A DNA stretch of 49,270 nt, taken from an uncultured Spirochaetia bacterium (lineage in GTDB: Bacteria > Spirochaetota > Spirochaetia > Sphaerochaetales > Sphaerochaetaceae). Under the pieces are notes generated by a model. The model saw nothing but the letters and a program-made list of their open reading frames with translations, was not told the origin of the DNA and made no database searches. Location of the stretch: positions 1-49,270 of the forward strand of contig CAJOOY010000003.1 of assembly GCA_905236385.1 (NCBI GenBank), given 5' to 3'. The translations under genes and the position numbers were made by a program. Below are positions 23,268 through 32,121 of the stretch, piece by piece. Numbering within the stretch: position 1 is the first letter of the stretch; each line of letters opens with the position of its first letter.

Positions 23268-25123
23268 ATATCTCCTCTCTTCTTGGCCATCAGGTCCACA
23301 AGCAGGGCCCACCTGGCACACTGGCGTCTATTTTCAACTGGGTAGAAGTAGTGCAGTTCATTATTATGGTACAGCTCAAACTCCTCATTGCAAGAGAAAG
23401 CCAAAGCCGGCAAATCCTTCATATCTATAGTAAATCCGTCAGACTCTGTCCTGTAGCCAAACTCTTTGCTGTTCATAAAACACTCACCATTCTCCTTTCT
23501 CACAGGCCCACCGTTTTCACCAAAAATCTTGGTTTTAACCTTAGTTCTCAGCTCAAACTTGTCCAGCTCTTTTTCTTCTAGGTCTATTATGGCGTTGTAG
23601 TACTGATCTATACTTTCAATCTTCTTCTTTGCGTTTGTACTTGAGAATCTGTAGTCCACACCTATGCTTCTGCTAGTGCCACACGCGGTGCATACAAAGA
23701 CGTTCCCAACTCCCTTAGTAGTGTAGAGCTCACCACAGTCAGCGCACCTGTACAAAATGTTCTCAAGGCCCTTAGCTTTATTCTTCTGTTTGTAGGTATC
23801 TATAACGTGTTCTGAAGCATTGTTGTACAGCGTCTCTCTTATAATCCTGTCAAGCTCATCACTACTCATACCTTCGAGCTCTTGGCTCTTGATTACCTTC
23901 TTGACCGTCAGCTCTACTTTTGAATTAAAGCGCTTCTTTCTCCACTTGGGTTTTGCATAATAGGCTCCGTTTATTCTAACTAGAACCAAGTCTGCATGAA
24001 GCTTTTTGTAGAAGGCGGCACTGTCAGCCATGCTGTTGCTCTTCCCATCTGGAGAGAGTCTTCCCTCCGGGAAAATGACCACAGGAAAACCTTTTCTCAC
24101 AGTCCTGAGTATATCCATGGCCGGTCTGAACTCTTTAGTAAAAAGCTTCTTTGGAATAAACCCACCACCCTTGGCCAGGCGCTTCAAAATAGGTCTGGTG
24201 CAGTAAAACTCATTAACCAGGTAGCTTGGGTTTCTAGGGTGTGAGAGACGGGAAATGTAGTTAAAATCAGCAAATGATTCGTGGTTTGAAAGAACCACAT
24301 ACGGGGCTTCCACATCTTTCATCAGCTCTTCATCAATTCTGAGTTTTCTCGGCTTACCCTGCCATGTCCTAGCCAAAAAGACTGTAAACGCATAAACAGG
24401 GGAGTCCGGAGTTCCTTCGGTTCCTTTTAACATGTACTTTTTTATAAAGAAGGCAATGAGTGCAAACAGTAGAGCTGCAAGGGCAACAATTATGGTAATA
24501 AGTATCCACAGTGGTAGTTCATTTGAGATAAAGGCTGCTCCAGCAGCACCCATCAGGTTTGACACCACAATTGATGGGATTACACCAGTGACCACTGTGC
24601 ATATATACTTTTTATAACTTAACCTGGTTCCGCTACCGTAGTAACAGATGGCTCCAAACGGAATTAGAGGCATGAAGAAGAGTAGGTAAATAAGAAATGT
24701 TGTGTTTCTATTACTTACATTTGCCGAGATCCTCTCAATATTCTTCTTGTTCCTCTCATAGGCCTTATTGTTGAAATTAAATAGCCTTACCAGAACAAAT
24801 ATGATTGTAGCCCCAAGTCCTACGCCCAAATCGCAGAGCAATAAAGCAATTGGGAACGGATAGCTTAAACCACTGGAAATCTGAATAAATTCAGCTGGCA
24901 CAAAGATTACAACCATCTGCAGTGCCTCAATCAGCACGACCGATGCCATCCCCAGCACTCCCTTCTCGGACAACAGCCTAGAAGCTCCACTGGTGTCGTT
25001 CGCAATCTCCATTCTGATAAACGGAACCATTATCTCTTTTAGAAAAAATGAGAAGAGGAATATTATTGCCAGGAAGATGACAAAAAACAGACTCTTATCC
25101 CTTCCTTCGGATGAGACCTTCAT
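23264..25123 (-). CDS. VTT (DedA-like) - PlsC acyltransferase - zinc ribbon fusion
   Basis: A 619-aa multi-domain membrane protein. Residues about 10-225: hydrophobic helices with a VTT/SNARE-associated (DedA/TMEM41-like) core including the FVPAEFIQISSG re-entrant loop and FMPLIPFGAICY. Residues about 245-430: a PlsC/LPLAT acyltransferase with the H-x4-D motif NHESFAD and the FPEGRLSPDG motif. Next comes a zinc ribbon CADCGELY...CTACG and a C-terminal part I do not recognise. Each domain is known separately: VTT proteins move or scramble lipids, PlsC enzymes acylate lysophospholipids. Together they suggest linked acylation and flipping. The longer frame uses TTG at 25135; ATG 25123 is chosen because TTGAAA-17-TATTGT lies eight bases upstream. 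Confidence 0.85.
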   Translation of the reverse strand: MKVSSEGRDKSLFFVIFLAIIFLFSFFLKEIMVPFIRMEIANDTSGASRLLSEKGVLGMASVVLIEALQMVVIFVPAEFIQISSGLSYPFPIALLLCDLGVGLGATIIFVLVRLFNFNNKAYERNKKNIERISANVSNRNTTFLIYLLFFMPLIPFGAICYYGSGTRLSYKKYICTVVTGVIPSIVVSNLMGAAGAAFISNELPLWILITIIVALAALLFALIAFFIKKYMLKGTEGTPDSPVYAFTVFLARTWQGKPRKLRIDEELMKDVEAPYVVLSNHESFADFNYISRLSHPRNPSYLVNEFYCTRPILKRLAKGGGFIPKKLFTKEFRPAMDILRTVRKGFPVVIFPEGRLSPDGKSNSMADSAAFYKKLHADLVLVRINGAYYAKPKWRKKRFNSKVELTVKKVIKSQELEGMSSDELDRIIRETLYNNASEHVIDTYKQKNKAKGLENILYRCADCGELYTTKGVGNVFVCTACGTSRSIGVDYRFSSTNAKKKIESIDQYYNAIIDLEEKELDKFELRTKVKTKIFGENGGPVRKENGECFMNSKEFGYRTESDGFTIDMKDLPALAFSCNEEFELYHNNELHYFYPVENRRQCARWALLVDLMAKKRGDI

Positions 25124-25131
25124 GTCATCAG

Positions 25132-25160
25132 ACAATAAAACTTGATTAGACTATTTTCAA
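25132..25160 (-). promoter_or_regulatory. Leaderless promoter of the VTT-PlsC gene
   Basis: Minus strand: TTGAAA (25155-25160), exactly 17 bases, TATTGT (25132-25137), then eight bases to ATG 25123. No ribosome site. Confidence 0.6.
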
Positions 25161-25270
25161 TATAATTTTGAATAAAGTTTTATCCATTATCATGTGCCAC
25201 TACTTCACTATTTACTTCATTACCCGTGAAATTTTACAAGGCTTGGGCACTTTGCGGCGTCTAAGTAAGT

Positions 25271-26065
25271 ATGACAGATATTTTTTTAAAGTTTCTTAAA
25301 AGCTTACTTGCTTTATGTTCCCATTTGATGAAATACCTTGAAAAGGCCATCTCCCAGATGCCTGAGGGCTCAATTCATGTTACCGGCAACAAATCCAGGC
25401 TTTACACCTATCAATATGTTGATGGAAACAGAGTCTATCTGGGTAATGAAAACGAGGGTTTGAAAAAAGACCTCATACAAAAAGAGTACTTGAAAAACTT
25501 TCTTGGAGAGATTGAGAAAATTCATGAAATTCTTGCTGTTTCCGTCAAAAAATTGCAAGACATGAAAAAATTGCCATCTGCACTGGAAAGGATGGCTCCA
25601 GACAAGAGGGCTCTTGTAACTCCGTTTAAAATGGCAGATGCCAAAGATCCCAAGTGGAGCAGGACAAATGCAGGTAAAGCGGACAAGTCAACACATCCGT
25701 ACAAGACTGCCAAAGGTGACTGGGTCCGCTCTAAAACAGAAGTGATTATAGCTGACATGTTATTCATGTTGGGTGTGCCATACATTTACGAATGTCGTAT
25801 CACCATCAGAGGCAAGATTTATGAACCTGACTTTTATATACTCAACTGTTTAACAGGGCGGGTCGTCATCTGGGAACATTTAGGAATGATGGATGACCCA
25901 TCTTATTTGGCAAGGAATTCCCAGAAAATCATGGATTATCTTAGTGCCGGTTTAATATTTGGTAAGGATTTGATTTTCAGCACGGAAAGTGAGTCGGATA
26001 AGCTGAGAACTGAGGTAATCAGGAAGATGATAGACGATTATTGCCTTGGCTACGCCTGTATCTAG
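25271..26065 (+). CDS. Orphan protein with a PD-(D/E)XK-like nuclease domain
   Basis: A 264-aa protein with no family name I can give. The C-terminal half shows a PD-(D/E)XK pattern: a Glu in VRSKTEVIIADML, then YECRITIRGKIYEPDFYIL (the PD pair) and VVIWEHLGMMDD (E in place of E-x-K, followed by His). The N-terminal 120 residues look helical, with a YVDGNRVYLG segment that resembles a beta hairpin. Related predicted nucleases are common singletons in gut Firmicutes and spirochaetes. ATG 25271 has no clear ribosome site; ATG 25328 (residue 20) is an alternative. Stands alone between a divergent promoter and the 81-bp palindrome. Confidence 0.7.
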   Translation: MTDIFLKFLKSLLALCSHLMKYLEKAISQMPEGSIHVTGNKSRLYTYQYVDGNRVYLGNENEGLKKDLIQKEYLKNFLGEIEKIHEILAVSVKKLQDMKKLPSALERMAPDKRALVTPFKMADAKDPKWSRTNAGKADKSTHPYKTAKGDWVRSKTEVIIADMLFMLGVPYIYECRITIRGKIYEPDFYILNCLTGRVVIWEHLGMMDDPSYLARNSQKIMDYLSAGLIFGKDLIFSTESESDKLRTEVIRKMIDDYCLGYACI

Positions 26066-26095
26066 ATTCCAATTACACCACAAAAGATTATGGTT

Positions 26096-26176
26096 TGCAT
26101 TGAAACGGCTTGTTTTGAAGTGCTCTTCAATGAAAATTTCATTGAAAAAGCTCATTTTGACCGACGTTTCAATGCA
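26096..26176. repeat. 81-bp palindromic element, copy 1
   Basis: Outer arms are TGCATTGAAACG and CGTTTCAATGCA (perfect, 12 bp). The inner palindrome is TTCAATGAAA-A-TTTCATTGAA. Two 18-base spacers separate inner and outer arms. The whole is 40+1+40 bases and is symmetric about 26136. Copy 2 at 47416-47496 has exactly the same geometry. It lies between the converging nuclease-like gene and the tRNA-Arg terminator. Confidence 0.85.
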
Positions 26177-26216
26177 TCCAGGCCACTGCAAGACAAATCT
26201 CCAAAGCCAGGACTAT

Positions 26217-26240
26217 AAAAAAAGCTGCCAAACGGCAGCT
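26217..26240 (-). terminator. Terminator of topA - tRNA-Arg
   Basis: AGCTGCC (26223-26229) pairs with GGCAGCT (26234-26240) around AAAC. On the minus strand it is followed by a run of T. Confidence 0.88.
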
Positions 26241-26242
26241 AG

Positions 26243-26316
26243 TGATCCTTGCGCGATTCGAACGCACGACCCCTTCCTTAGGAGGGAAGTGCTCTATCCA
26301 GCTGAGCTAAAGGACC
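26243..26316 (-). tRNA. tRNA-Arg (CCT)
   Basis: The minus strand folds as a cloverleaf: acceptor GGTCCTT with AAGGATC, anticodon loop CTCCTAA with anticodon CCT (reads AGG), T loop TTCGAAT. CCA is not encoded. It starts 19 bases after the topA stop with no terminator between, so it is probably released from the topA transcript, and it has its own terminator. Confidence 0.92.
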
Positions 26317-26335
26317 AACAAAAAACATATTAAAC

Positions 26336-28798
26336 TTACTTCTTCAAAAGCTCAATAGCCTTTTCTCTTTCAAAGTCTTTGCATTTCTGCTCGTCGTGCT
26401 GGCATTCTTTAGGTAATCTATAGTTCTCCTTACCATGTTTCAAATAGTAGCCGTAACGACCAACCATGATTGAAAAGCTCTGTCCATTGTATTCACCAAA
26501 GTCTTTGACAACTTTAGCCTCAGTTGTCTTAGTGGCTTTAGGTTGAGTGAACAAAGCACGGGCAGTTGATTCATCCAAGGCAAAAAGTTCATCGTAGGTT
26601 TTTAGGTTTCTATAATCATTACCAGCATTGACAAATGGACCGTAACGACCAATATTGGCAGTAATAACTAGTCCATCCTCAGTCTTACCCAAGGTTCGTG
26701 GTAAAGTGAAGAATTCAAGAATACGTGAAGAGGGAACCTCTACCTTCAAAAGATTTGATGGAATTTTGAAACGTTTGACATCTGTAGAATTTGATGGTTC
26801 GCCAATCTGCCAGTAGTCTCCAAACCGGCCAGTACATCTATAGACATTTTGACCATCTTCAGTTGTAGCAACAACCGGGTTTGTGGCTTTTTCAGTTTCT
26901 TCAAAAAGACTGTCGATCATCTCATCAGTTACGTTTTGAGGAATCCATGTACGTGGAACACTCTTATTATTACCTTCACTGTTCTGAACGTACGGACCGA
27001 ACTGACCGATCAGTATACTGTGATCAGGACTTAGCTGAGGCAGTTTAATCTCTTTAACTTCTTTAGGGATTATAGTTTCACGAGCCTTCTTAACCTGTTC
27101 TTCAAGACCCTGTGGTCCTTCATAGAACTTCTTTAAGTAGTCAAGTTCAGTAATCTTACCTTCGGCTATGGAGTCAAGCTCGCTTTCCATCTCACTGGTA
27201 AAGTTGTACTGAATATACTGGTCAAAGTGCTCAAGAACCTGGATGACTGCAAAACCAGTGAAGGTTGGTATCAGGGCATGGTCAGAGACTGTAACGTAGT
27301 TCTTATCAATTATGTGCTCAATGATGGTTGCGTATGTTGACGGTCTACCAATCCCTAAAAGTTCCAGTTCTTTAACAAGAGAAGCTTCAGTAAATCTACC
27401 ACGTGGCATGGTCTCGTGCTTGGCCTCAGTTAAGGCTGAAAGGTTAAGGACGGTACCTTTTTCAAGAGATGGCAGAGTCAGTTCTTTGCCATTATTAGAG
27501 TCTTCATCTTCTACATAGAGCTTTCTAAAGCCCTGGTACTCGTACCTGGAGGCAGTGGCTTTGAAGAGGGCCTTGCCATCTGTGGTGCGGACATCTGCTG
27601 TAGAAGTAATCTTCTTTGCGTCCTTCATCTGGCTGGCAAGAGTTCTCTTGTAGATGAGTGTGTACAGGGAGAGATCTCTACCGCTCAAGAGCGTATCTTC
27701 AGGCGCCACAAAAACTTCTCCAGCCGGTCTGATGGCCTCATGCGCCTCTTGGGAGAGACTGCTCTTTGAAGCATAAAGGCGCGGCGCGGAAGAGACATGC
27801 TCGGCCCCAAACAGCGCTGTGGCAGCAGCAATAGCAGCCTTGGTCCCCTCACTACTGAGCGCTGGGCTGTCAGTCCTATGGTAGGTGATGAAGCCCCTCT
27901 CATAGAGGTGCTGCGCAATGCTCATAATCTGCTTTGCAGAAAGATGAAGCTTTATGTTTCCTTCCTGCTGTAGTGTACTGGTAGTAAAGGGCGCGTATGG
28001 CTTAATAGTAGAAGATTTTTCAGAAACTGCTTCAACAGTGTATACACAACCATTAAGAGCCTCTTTTACGCCCTGTACAGATGAAGAATTAATTAAAAGG
28101 AACTTCTCACTGTCTTTGAGCTTTCCAGTCTCTTTTTCAAAACTGTCCCCGGTTGCAACCTTCTTTCCTTCATATTCAACCAGCTCTGCCTTAATGCCTT
28201 CTTTAAAACTAGCCTCAAGGCTCCAGTATTCAGCCTTGGTAAAGGCCATTCTTTCTCTCTCACGGTCTACTATCAGACGCAAACCCGGAGACTGAACTCT
28301 GCCGGCACTGAGCTTTTTGTTCGAGAGTTTTGACCAGAGCACCGGGCTGATTGTGTAACCGTATAGTCTGTCCAAAACTCTTCTAGCCTCTTGGGCATGG
28401 ACCAGGTTCATGTCCAGTTCACGACCGTTTTCAAAGGCTTCAAGAATGGCCTTCTTTGTAATTTCATGGAAAACCATACGTCTGTAATTAATAGTTGGTT
28501 TGAGAACCTCAAGAAGGTGCCAGCTTATACTTTCTCCCTCGCGGTCCTCATCAGTTGCCAGTATGAGAGTTGTGGCATCTTTAAGCTCGGCCTTGAGCTT
28601 ATTGATTATGTCCTTCTTGCTGGAATCTATAATGTACTGTGGCTTGAAGCCGCCCTTTATATCTATACCCATTGAATTCTCGGGGAGAGCTCTGATGTGG
28701 CCCTTGCTTGCAATTACTGTGCAGTTGTTGCCGAGAAACTTTCTGATTGTTGTTGCTTTGGTAGGAGACTCTACAATAATTAAGGTCTTTTCTGCCAT
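26336..28798 (-). CDS. topA: DNA topoisomerase I (type IA)
   Basis: An 820-aa enzyme that relaxes negative supercoils. The N-terminal Toprim domain starts at KTLIIVESPTKATTI with the D-x-D-x-E motif in ATDEDREGE. The catalytic tyrosine is in GFITYHRTDS near residue 320. The C-terminus lacks the usual Cys4 zinc fingers; instead it carries several topoisomerase C-terminal repeats, seen as IGQFGPYVQNSEG, CTGRFGDYWQIG, TANIGRYGPFVNAG and MVGRYGYYLKHGKENYRL. ATG 28798 gives MAEKTLIIVES and has AAGGAGG about eight bases upstream; the 19 residues before it in the longer frame are not family-like. tRNA-Arg follows in the same direction. Confidence 0.95.
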   Translation of the reverse strand: MAEKTLIIVESPTKATTIRKFLGNNCTVIASKGHIRALPENSMGIDIKGGFKPQYIIDSSKKDIINKLKAELKDATTLILATDEDREGESISWHLLEVLKPTINYRRMVFHEITKKAILEAFENGRELDMNLVHAQEARRVLDRLYGYTISPVLWSKLSNKKLSAGRVQSPGLRLIVDRERERMAFTKAEYWSLEASFKEGIKAELVEYEGKKVATGDSFEKETGKLKDSEKFLLINSSSVQGVKEALNGCVYTVEAVSEKSSTIKPYAPFTTSTLQQEGNIKLHLSAKQIMSIAQHLYERGFITYHRTDSPALSSEGTKAAIAAATALFGAEHVSSAPRLYASKSSLSQEAHEAIRPAGEVFVAPEDTLLSGRDLSLYTLIYKRTLASQMKDAKKITSTADVRTTDGKALFKATASRYEYQGFRKLYVEDEDSNNGKELTLPSLEKGTVLNLSALTEAKHETMPRGRFTEASLVKELELLGIGRPSTYATIIEHIIDKNYVTVSDHALIPTFTGFAVIQVLEHFDQYIQYNFTSEMESELDSIAEGKITELDYLKKFYEGPQGLEEQVKKARETIIPKEVKEIKLPQLSPDHSILIGQFGPYVQNSEGNNKSVPRTWIPQNVTDEMIDSLFEETEKATNPVVATTEDGQNVYRCTGRFGDYWQIGEPSNSTDVKRFKIPSNLLKVEVPSSRILEFFTLPRTLGKTEDGLVITANIGRYGPFVNAGNDYRNLKTYDELFALDESTARALFTQPKATKTTEAKVVKDFGEYNGQSFSIMVGRYGYYLKHGKENYRLPKECQHDEQKCKDFEREKAIELLKK

Positions 28799-28877
28799 GT
28801 GTGCAACCTCCTTGACGCAATAAATAAAACTTACGCAGATTTTGCCATTTGTCAAGAATGATTTATTGAAGCGCTGA

Positions 28878-28916
28878 GCCTGTTTACTATATTATTAAGC
28901 GAACTGCCAAACAGGC
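28878..28916. repeat. Inverted repeat upstream of livK
   Basis: GCCTGTTT (28878-28885) and AAACAGGC (28909-28916) form an eight-bp dyad with a 23-base loop, about 50 bases upstream of the livK -35 box. Operator or remote terminator are both possible. Confidence 0.45.
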
Positions 28917-28963
28917 CGCATAAAAAAGCTATAAAAAGATTTTTTAATCGGGTATGCAGGTTA

Positions 28964-28992
28964 TTGCATAAAAATACGGTTTTCTGTATAAC
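28964..28992 (+). promoter_or_regulatory. Promoter of livK
   Basis: TTGCAT (28964-28969), 17-base spacer, TATAAC (28987-28992). Predicts an RNA leader of about 60 bases. Confidence 0.6.
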
Positions 28993-29023
28993 AGTTTTAA
29001 ATTCTTAAAATGAAAAAACTATA

Positions 29024-29043
29024 GGAACCTAAGGAAGGGTTCC
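29024..29043 (+). other. Hairpin in the livK leader
   Basis: GGAACC (29024-29029) pairs with GGTTCC (29038-29043) around TAAGGAAG. It ends five bases before the AGGAG ribosome site, so it could affect translation or RNA stability. Confidence 0.5.
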
Positions 29044-29059
29044 GTGTCAGGAGAAAAAT

Positions 29060-30208
29060 ATGAAGAAGTTTTTTGTAGTACTTCTGGTTGCTCTTGTTGC
29101 TGTCACTGCAGTTTTTGCCGGTGGTGCTAAAGAAGCAGCAACATCACAGGTCAAGATCGGATTTATCGGACCTCTCACAGGTGACTATGCTAACTATGGT
29201 GTACGTTGCTACCAGGCTGTTCAGCTTGCTGTAGATGAGGCAAACGCTGCTGGCGGTATTAATGGTGCTCAGATTATCCTTTATGCCGAAGACAGTGAAG
29301 GCGCTCCAGATAAGGCTCTTGCCGGTTTTGAGAAGCTTGTCAACAATGATAAGGTTTGCGCAATTGTCGGTGCTGTTCTTACAGGTGAGACTCTTGCAAT
29401 TGCAGAAAAGGCTCAGGAAGAGGGAATTCTTCTTATCAGCCCAAGTGCTTCAGCTGATGGAGTAACTGACATTGGTTCATATATTTTCAGAACAACTCCT
29501 AATGATGGTCTTCAGGGAAAGGTTGCCGGTTACTACTTTGCAAAGGTTCTCGGAATTAAGAATCTCGGTGCTCTGTATGCAAAGAACGATTACAGCCAGG
29601 GTCTTTATGAAGGTATGAAGGAAGCTTTTGAAGCAGCTGGTGGAAAGATTACTATTGCTGAGACATGTATGGTCGGCGACAAGGACTTCAAGACTCAGCT
29701 CACAAAGCTCAGAAATGCAAATGTTGAAGCTGTCTATATTCCTAACTACACAGCTGAAATGGCTCAGCAGCTCGAGCAGGCAGCTCAGCTTGGTATGAAC
29801 ATTCAGTTCCTGTCTGGTGATGGATTCACTGATGCTCAGATTTATGATCTTGCTGGAGATTTTGCTAATGGCGTTATCTACACAGGTCCAACTCCTGGTG
29901 CTGAGAACCAGACATTCATCAACAACTTCAAGAAGGCTTTCGGTGTTGATCCTGGTACATTCTCAACAAACGCTTATGACGCTGCAAATATTGTAATTAA
30001 TGCTATCAAGGCTGCTGGTACAAACAGATCTGCCATCAGAGATGCAGTTGCTGCAACCAAGGATTATGATGGTGTTCTCGGACTCATTAACTTTGAAAGC
30101 AATGGAGACATTGTAGCAACAACAGGTGTATACCTAGTACAGAATCAGGTTCCTGTATTCCAGGGCAACTACACAGTTGTTGACGGAGTCCTTAGCGAAG
30201 TTAAATAA
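29060..30208 (+). CDS. livK: Branched-chain amino-acid-type ABC substrate-binding protein
   Basis: A 382-aa periplasmic binding protein (type I fold, LivK/LivJ family). A Sec signal peptide ends VFA-GG; there is no lipobox Cys, so the protein should be a soluble periplasmic protein. VKIGFIGPLTGDYANYG is the family start, PSASADGV and FRTTPND frame the ligand-binding cleft, and ALYAKNDYSQGL opens the second lobe. AGGAGAAAAAT precedes the ATG. A terminator directly downstream, before livH, would make this component more abundant than the membrane parts. Codon use is markedly skewed to a few codons (for example GCT for Ala), as in highly expressed genes. Confidence 0.92.
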   Translation: MKKFFVVLLVALVAVTAVFAGGAKEAATSQVKIGFIGPLTGDYANYGVRCYQAVQLAVDEANAAGGINGAQIILYAEDSEGAPDKALAGFEKLVNNDKVCAIVGAVLTGETLAIAEKAQEEGILLISPSASADGVTDIGSYIFRTTPNDGLQGKVAGYYFAKVLGIKNLGALYAKNDYSQGLYEGMKEAFEAAGGKITIAETCMVGDKDFKTQLTKLRNANVEAVYIPNYTAEMAQQLEQAAQLGMNIQFLSGDGFTDAQIYDLAGDFANGVIYTGPTPGAENQTFINNFKKAFGVDPGTFSTNAYDAANIVINAIKAAGTNRSAIRDAVAATKDYDGVLGLINFESNGDIVATTGVYLVQNQVPVFQGNYTVVDGVLSEVK

Positions 30209-30235
30209 GTTTTTTAACTTAGTTGAATAAAACAA

Positions 30236-30267
30236 AGGTGCCGTTTGAACAACGGTGCCTTTTTTTG
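30236..30267 (+). terminator. Intra-operon terminator/attenuator after livK
   Basis: AGGTGCCGTT (30236-30245) pairs with AACGGTGCCT (30251-30260), two wobble pairs, then a run of T. Partial read-through would set the livK to livHMGF ratio. Confidence 0.8.
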
Positions 30268-30298
30268 TTATTCTTACAGAAATTGAAGGAGGTCTTCA

Positions 30299-31219
30299 GT
30301 GAGTTCTATTGCTGAGTTTTTCCAACATCTTGTAAACGGCCTTACCCTCGGTGGTATCTATGCCCTGATTGCGCTTGGATACACCATGGTTTACGGCATA
30401 CTTAAATTCATAAACTTTGCACATGGAGATATTCTTATGGTAGGTGCCTACCTGGGACTGTTCATTTTTAACTTTCTCAGAGGTGGTTCTGCTATGGGCC
30501 CGTGGTGGTTCGTTGCATTTATCCTTGCCATGCTTGCCTCCATGCTCATCTGTGCACTTCTCGGCATGACAATTGAGAAGCTGGCATACAAGCCGCTCAG
30601 AAAGGCTACCAGGCTTGCTCCGCTGCTTTCAGCAATAGGTGTCTCTTTCATGCTCTCCAACGGAGCTGCATGGGCTTGGGGTACTCAGAGCCGTAAGCTT
30701 GATTATCCTTTTGACAATACCCCGCTGAATGTTCTCGGTATCTCAATTGCTCCTCACCAGATTCTTATTCTGGTTGTTGCCACCATCATGATGGTTGCCC
30801 TGACTCTGTTTGTCAGCAAGTCAAGGATGGGAAAAGCCATGAGAGCAACCAGCCTTGATCAGAGCACGGCAAAGCTTATGGGTATAAACTCTGACCAGAT
30901 TATTTCACTTACATTCGGAATCGGTTCAGCCCTCGCAGCCTGCGGTGGTATGCTGATTGCTCTGGATGTTAAGGTTTACGCCACCATGGGTACCATGGTT
31001 GGTCTGAAGGCCTTTGTTGCCGCTGTCGTCGGTGGAATTGGAAATATTGGTGGAGCCATGCTCGGCGGACTGCTTCTTGGGTTGCTCGAGACCTTTGGCA
31101 TTGCCCTGCTGGGCATTCCTACCAGCTACAAAGACGCAATTGCTTTCGCTGTCCTGATAATTGTTCTTCTCGTTAAGCCTGAAGGAATTATGGGCAAGGC
31201 GGAAAAGGAGAAGGTCTGA
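30299..31219 (+). CDS. livH: Branched-chain amino-acid ABC permease LivH
   Basis: A 306-aa inner-membrane permease with about eight helices. LTLGGIYALIALGYTMVYGILKFINFAHGD is the LivH N-terminal hallmark (quoted here in parts: GGIYALIALGYTMVYG, INFAHGD). Starts with GTG 30299 after a strong GGAGGT site. The stop overlaps livM by one base (TGATG). Confidence 0.93.
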   Translation: MSSIAEFFQHLVNGLTLGGIYALIALGYTMVYGILKFINFAHGDILMVGAYLGLFIFNFLRGGSAMGPWWFVAFILAMLASMLICALLGMTIEKLAYKPLRKATRLAPLLSAIGVSFMLSNGAAWAWGTQSRKLDYPFDNTPLNVLGISIAPHQILILVVATIMMVALTLFVSKSRMGKAMRATSLDQSTAKLMGINSDQIISLTFGIGSALAACGGMLIALDVKVYATMGTMVGLKAFVAAVVGGIGNIGGAMLGGLLLGLLETFGIALLGIPTSYKDAIAFAVLIIVLLVKPEGIMGKAEKEKV

Positions 31220-32121
31220 TGCTGAATTTCTTCCTTCTTATTGTTATTTATGCGGGCATTTACGCCCTTATGGCCCTTGGCCAGAACATGATTACCGGGT
31301 ACGTGGGTATTTTGAGCCTCTGCCAGGCAGGTTTCTTTGCCGTGGGTAGCTACGTGACCGCTATCTTGAGCGTTAAACTTGGTTGGTCATTCTGGGCCAC
31401 CATTCCGGTGGCTGTGGTCCTCAGTGCACTGCTGGGCGTTCTGATCGGACTGCCGACTCTGCGTCTGAAAGGCGACTACCTGGCTATTGCCACTTTGGGT
31501 TTTGCAGAGATTCTCAGAACCGTCATCAACAACTGGGACAGCCTGACAAACGGACCGAACGGTATCAGCAGAATTCCAAAGGCTGAGATTTTCGGTCTTA
31601 CCATAAAGAGTAAGTATGCGTACATTGCCGTTATCTGGTTCTTTGTTTTGATTGTCTATCTGCTGTTTGAAAGAATTGCAAAGAGCCGAATGGGAAGAGC
31701 TTTGGAAGCCATCAGAGAAGATGAGATAGCTGCCTCTTCCATGGGTATAAATATAACAAAGTACAAGGTCTGGGCCTTTGCTCTTGGCGCTGCAGCAGCT
31801 GGCTTGGCCGGTTGTCTCCAGGCTCTGTACATTGGCTCCGTCATGCCGGGCACCTACGTGTTCATGGTCTCTATCATGGCCCTCTGTATGGTCGTTCTCG
31901 GTGGTATGGGAAACTTTGCAGCCGTTATCCTTGGAGCCTTCATTATCCAGCTTATCAGCTACTTCCCGCAGATGGTCGGGCTTTCAAATATCATCCCGGC
32001 CCAGGCAAGGCAGATCCTCTTTGGCCTGATTCTGGTCCTCATGATGATCTACAGACCGCAGGGAATCCTCGGTAGAAAAGAAAGAAAATACAGAAAAACA
32101 ACCAAGGAGGCCTCTAAATGA
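31219..32121 (+). CDS. livM: Branched-chain amino-acid ABC permease LivM
   Basis: A 300-aa inner-membrane permease, partner of LivH. Typical LivM motifs: YALMALGQNMITGYVGILSL near the start, GLPTLRLKGDYLAIATLGF and GRALEAIREDEIAASSMGIN in the cytoplasmic loop that contacts the ATPases. Shorter than E. coli LivM, which has an N-terminal extension; normal for most bacteria. Stop overlaps livG by four bases (ATGA). Confidence 0.93.
   Translation: MLNFFLLIVIYAGIYALMALGQNMITGYVGILSLCQAGFFAVGSYVTAILSVKLGWSFWATIPVAVVLSALLGVLIGLPTLRLKGDYLAIATLGFAEILRTVINNWDSLTNGPNGISRIPKAEIFGLTIKSKYAYIAVIWFFVLIVYLLFERIAKSRMGRALEAIREDEIAASSMGINITKYKVWAFALGAAAAGLAGCLQALYIGSVMPGTYVFMVSIMALCMVVLGGMGNFAAVILGAFIIQLISYFPQMVGLSNIIPAQARQILFGLILVLMMIYRPQGILGRKERKYRKTTKEASK

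Noticed and set aside
26046-26333. 95-aa plus-strand ORF after the nuclease-like gene
   Set aside because: It covers the 81-bp palindrome and the antisense of tRNA-Arg; not coding.
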